From Methanobacterium sp. PtaU1.Bin097 (GTDB taxonomy: Archaea; Methanobacteriota; Methanobacteria; Methanobacteriales; Methanobacteriaceae): a DNA stretch of 6,231 nt. Positions 4,245 to 6,231 of the stretch are shown here, in pieces; within the stretch, counting starts at the first letter, position 1, and every line of letters starts with the position of its first letter. The translations under genes and the position numbers were made by a program. The stretch lies in NCBI GenBank assembly GCA_002067325.1, contig MVQY01000068.1, positions 1 through 6,231 on the forward strand. The letters are read 5' to 3'. Under the pieces are notes generated by a model that was given only the letters and a program-made list of their open reading frames with translations, made no database searches and was not told where the DNA came from.

Positions 4245-5459
4245 TTGTTTGAATCCCTAAAAAAGAAACTTTCTGGCACTGTTGGTAAAATAACAGATAA
4301 GCTATCCCGAGAGGAAGAAGAAGCTCAAAAGAGCGAGGTTCAGGAAGAACCTGGGAAAATTGATGCCGAAAAGCCTGAAAAAGCTGATACTGAGAAGGCT
4401 CTAAAAGTTGATAAGAAGAAAGTTAAAAAGGCTGATGAGAAGAGGGCTGAAAAAGCTGATGAGAAGAGAGCAGGCAAATCTGATGAAAAGTCAGATAAAA
4501 AGAAGGAAAAGTCTGATACCTCAGAGTCAGAACAGGAAAAAACCATAAATGAAGAAATAGAACCCTCTGAAAAGGAAAAAAAAGGTATATTTTCCTTCGT
4601 CCGCCATAAAACCATATCAGAGAAGGATGTGGATGACATTCTCTTTGAACTGGAGATGTCCCTCCTGGAAGGGGATGTGGCCCTGGAAGTGGCTGAAGAG
4701 ATTATAAACTCTGTAAAAGAAGACCTGGTGGGTCGCAAGATAAAACGAAGAAGTGACGTATCCGAATTCACCAAAGAAGCCCTTAAAAAAGCAATATCCA
4801 AGATACTGGAAGTTGACAGTCAGGATATAGAAAGCCTCATTGCCTTGAAGCGTAAACAGGGCGAACCGCTTAAGATCATGTTTGTAGGCATAAATGGTAC
4901 CGGAAAAACCACCACCATAGCCAAGATAGCCACCCATTTCATGGCGAAAGGTTACAAACCGGTAATCGCTGCCTCCGATACATTCCGGGCGGGGGCTATT
5001 GAACAGTTAACCCACCATGCCGATAAAATCGGTGTTAAGATCATAAAGCATAAAAAGGGTGCCGACCCCGCAGCGGTGGCCTACGATGCAGTGGAACACG
5101 CCCGGGCCCAAGGAAAAGAACTGGTACTGGTAGACACTGCCGGAAGGATGCAGACCAACGTTAACCTTATGGATGAGATGAAGAAGATCCAGAGGGTGAT
5201 AAAACCCGATCTAATTTTATTTGTGGGTGATGCATTAACCGGCAACGATGCAGTGGAACAGGCCCGAAAATTCGATGATGCAGTTGGTGTAGATGGAATA
5301 GTACTCACCAAAGCAGATGCGGATGCAAAAGGCGGAGCAGCACTATCCATCGGCCACGTGATAAATAAGCCAATACTCTTTTTAGGTACAGGACAATCCT
5401 ACTCCGATATCATGGAATTTAAACCGGAGTGGATGGTTGAACAGGTGTTTGGGGAATAG
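4245..5459 (+). CDS. ftsY: Signal recognition particle receptor FtsY
   Basis: FtsY is the SRP receptor: a GTPase that pairs with SRP54 at the membrane and hands translating ribosomes to the Sec translocon. The 404-residue protein has an amphipathic start (MFESLKKKLSG), a long charged linker (about 20-112), the helical N domain (about 115-200) and the NG GTPase domain. Motifs: GINGTGKTT (215-223, G1), DTFRAGA (245-251), DTAGR (297-301, G3), DALTGNDAVEQA (329-340), TKAD (355-358, G4) and GTGQ (381-384, G5). All GTPase motifs look intact. There is no transmembrane helix, so membrane contact must come from the amphipathic/charged N-terminus. The linker has an octapeptide repeat, listed separately. 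The start is TTG with a strong ribosome binding site; the location after pfdA is the conserved archaeal arrangement. Confidence 0.97.
   Translation: MFESLKKKLSGTVGKITDKLSREEEEAQKSEVQEEPGKIDAEKPEKADTEKALKVDKKKVKKADEKRAEKADEKRAGKSDEKSDKKKEKSDTSESEQEKTINEEIEPSEKEKKGIFSFVRHKTISEKDVDDILFELEMSLLEGDVALEVAEEIINSVKEDLVGRKIKRRSDVSEFTKEALKKAISKILEVDSQDIESLIALKRKQGEPLKIMFVGINGTGKTTTIAKIATHFMAKGYKPVIAASDTFRAGAIEQLTHHADKIGVKIIKHKKGADPAAVAYDAVEHARAQGKELVLVDTAGRMQTNVNLMDEMKKIQRVIKPDLILFVGDALTGNDAVEQARKFDDAVGVDGIVLTKADADAKGGAALSIGHVINKPILFLGTGQSYSDIMEFKPEWMVEQVFGE
4371..4514 (+). repeat. 24-bp periodic repeat coding for octapeptides in the FtsY linker
   Basis: FtsY residues 43-90 align as six octapeptides: KPEKADTE, KALKVDKK, KVKKADEK, RAEKADEK, RAGKSDEK, SDKKKEKS. 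The consensus is roughly x-x-x-K-A-D-E-K. The third to fifth units are nearly identical in DNA as well (GCTGATGAGAAGAG at 4431 and again 24 bases on), which points to recent slippage-type duplication. Confidence 0.85.
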
Positions 5460-5490
5460 AATTTATTTTAAAAATCAAAAATCCTTTTTT
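5460..5490. terminator. Likely bidirectional terminator between convergent genes
   Basis: ftsY and the methyltransferase gene end 29 bases apart, facing each other. The plus strand has a six-T run at 5485-5490 that overlaps the methyltransferase stop. The minus strand reads two five-T runs (plus-strand A-runs at 5471-5474 and 5477-5481 region) just after that gene. Each direction thus has a T-rich stop signal of the archaeal kind. Confidence 0.55.
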
Positions 5491-6172
5491 ACTTTCTACC
5501 ACCAAATACAGCCCCCTTAACATATTTCCACATAACATCAACCTCTTTAAACCCAACATCACGCAGCCAGTCCAGATGGTCCACTAAAGGTGCGGGATGA
5601 TCCTCATTATAAGCGGTGGGTACCCATTTCTCTTCAACTTCATCTAAAGGCAGGGTTTTAAGCATGAACGCTTTCCACTGTTCATGGTTCACCTTTTCCA
5701 GGTGTTCGCTGGAGGTCAGAACCTGGTCTGCATTGAGGAAAACTCCTCCATCGGTTAGGGCATCGTATATCCTCTGGTAAATGGCTATCTTCTCTTCATC
5801 AGTTTGCAGGTGATGCATTGCTAGTGAGGATATGATCAGGTCGTAGTTATCTTCACCATACTGGAAATCACGCAGATCAGCCACCTGATACTCAATATCA
5901 TCATATCGAGCCAGCTTATACTGGGATATTTCGATCATGTTCTCTGCCAGGTCGACACAGGTAACCCGTGCCTTGGGGTATCTTTTTTTAACTTCACTGG
6001 TTATATTACCAGTCCCACATCCCAGATCCAGGACTTTAATAGGCTTAGAACTTTCGAAAGGAATACTACTGATTAGTGAATTTATCATTCCCTTGTAATT
6101 TGGGATTAATTTCAATATTAAATCGTCAAATTCTTCTGCTTCTTCTTCAAAATGGTTTTTAACATCTTTCAA
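5489..6172 (-). CDS. Class I SAM-dependent methyltransferase, substrate unknown
   Basis: A 227-residue soluble protein with a complete SAM-binding core. Motif I is VLDLGCGTGN (47-56), the acidic residue after strand 2 is in VTCVDLAENM (D74), VADLRDF (97-103) follows as motif III-like, and DLIISSLAMHHL (111-122) gives the motif IV strand. GGVFLNADQV (142-151) is the next strand. An N-terminal helix (VKNHFEEEAEEFDDL) resembles the cap of small-molecule and CmoA-like methyltransferases, but no motif identifies the substrate. The start is TTG (plus 6170-6172): AGGAGA lies eight bases upstream and an in-frame TGA at 6197-6199 closes the frame, with no ATG between. It is transcribed toward ftsY and is probably a separate unit, not part of the translation operon. 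Confidence 0.85.
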   Translation of the reverse strand: MKDVKNHFEEEAEEFDDLILKLIPNYKGMINSLISSIPFESSKPIKVLDLGCGTGNITSEVKKRYPKARVTCVDLAENMIEISQYKLARYDDIEYQVADLRDFQYGEDNYDLIISSLAMHHLQTDEEKIAIYQRIYDALTDGGVFLNADQVLTSSEHLEKVNHEQWKAFMLKTLPLDEVEEKWVPTAYNEDHPAPLVDHLDWLRDVGFKEVDVMWKYVKGAVFGGRK

Positions 6173-6180
6173 GGTTAATG

Positions 6181-6186
6181 TCTCCT
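6181..6186 (-). promoter_or_regulatory. Ribosome binding site of the methyltransferase gene
   Basis: On the minus strand this reads AGGAGA, eight bases before the TTG start. It decides the start, as there is no ATG between the upstream in-frame stop and this TTG. Confidence 0.65.
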
Positions 6187-6208
6187 GTAAATAAATTCAG
6201 TTTCCATG

Positions 6209-6219
6209 TTTAAATTATA
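6209..6219 (-). promoter_or_regulatory. Candidate TATA box of the methyltransferase gene
   Basis: The minus strand reads TATAATTTAAA here. A start site about 25 bases downstream, near 6189, would give a short leader of about 17 bases that just contains the ribosome binding site. The spacing fits an archaeal promoter; there is no direct evidence. Confidence 0.4.
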
Positions 6220-6231
6220 GTAACTGGTCTG

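Noticed and set aside
4228..4260. Ten-codon upstream frame (ATG 4228) overlapping the ftsY start
   Set aside because: It has no ribosome binding site of its own, and its first codons are the ftsY Shine-Dalgarno sequence itself.
4340..4801. Minus-strand frame of 153 codons opposite the FtsY linker, rich in Ser and Phe
   Set aside because: It is the antisense of the lysine/glutamate-rich linker repeat; the low-complexity serine/phenylalanine pattern follows from that.

Overview
The window looks like a piece of a euryarchaeal chromosome. The best fit is a methanogen of the order Methanobacteriales, close to Methanobacterium. This rests on archaeal-only proteins (RNase P Rpp21, S19e, L39e, L31e, L18Ae/LX, aIF6, a PDCD5-family protein, prefoldin alpha, archaeal FtsY), AT-rich spacers, strong GGAGG/GGTGA-type ribosome binding sites, and close similarity, as I remember those sequences, to Methanothermobacter homologues. 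Species cannot be fixed from the sequence alone.

Layout. Bases 1-278 carry no gene I can support. They hold two possible hairpin-plus-T-run structures, probably the end of an upstream unit, and a TATA-like element at about 170-178 that could drive the cluster to the right. From 279 to 4148 ten genes run in the same direction with tiny gaps or overlaps: rnp4 (RNase P Rpp21), a YhbY/CRM RNA-binding protein, rps19e, a PDCD5-family protein, a PP-loop ATPase of unknown substrate, rpl39e (51 codons), rpl31e, aIF6, rpl18a (LX) and pfdA. A T-rich 96-base spacer separates pfdA from ftsY (4245-5459), which has its own strong ribosome binding site. A class I SAM-dependent methyltransferase (5489-6172, minus strand) converges on ftsY across a short T/A-rich spacer that can terminate both.

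How the genes fit together. The cluster is a translation-supply operon: RNA processing (Rpp21, CRM protein), ribosome parts (S19e, L39e, L31e, L18Ae), a subunit anti-association factor (aIF6), and nascent-chain handling (prefoldin, FtsY). L39e and L31e lie in or at the peptide exit tunnel, where FtsY-bound SRP complexes dock, so the right half groups by place on the ribosome. The members without a clear role are the PP-loop protein and, partly, the PDCD5 protein.

I see no CRISPR, mobile element, tRNA, rRNA or defence system, and no evidence of a wholly new system. The points most worth a second look are the PP-loop gene and its palindromic, SD-less start, a block of AT-rich direct repeats before rps19e, a six-unit octapeptide repeat in FtsY, and the structured left-hand leader.
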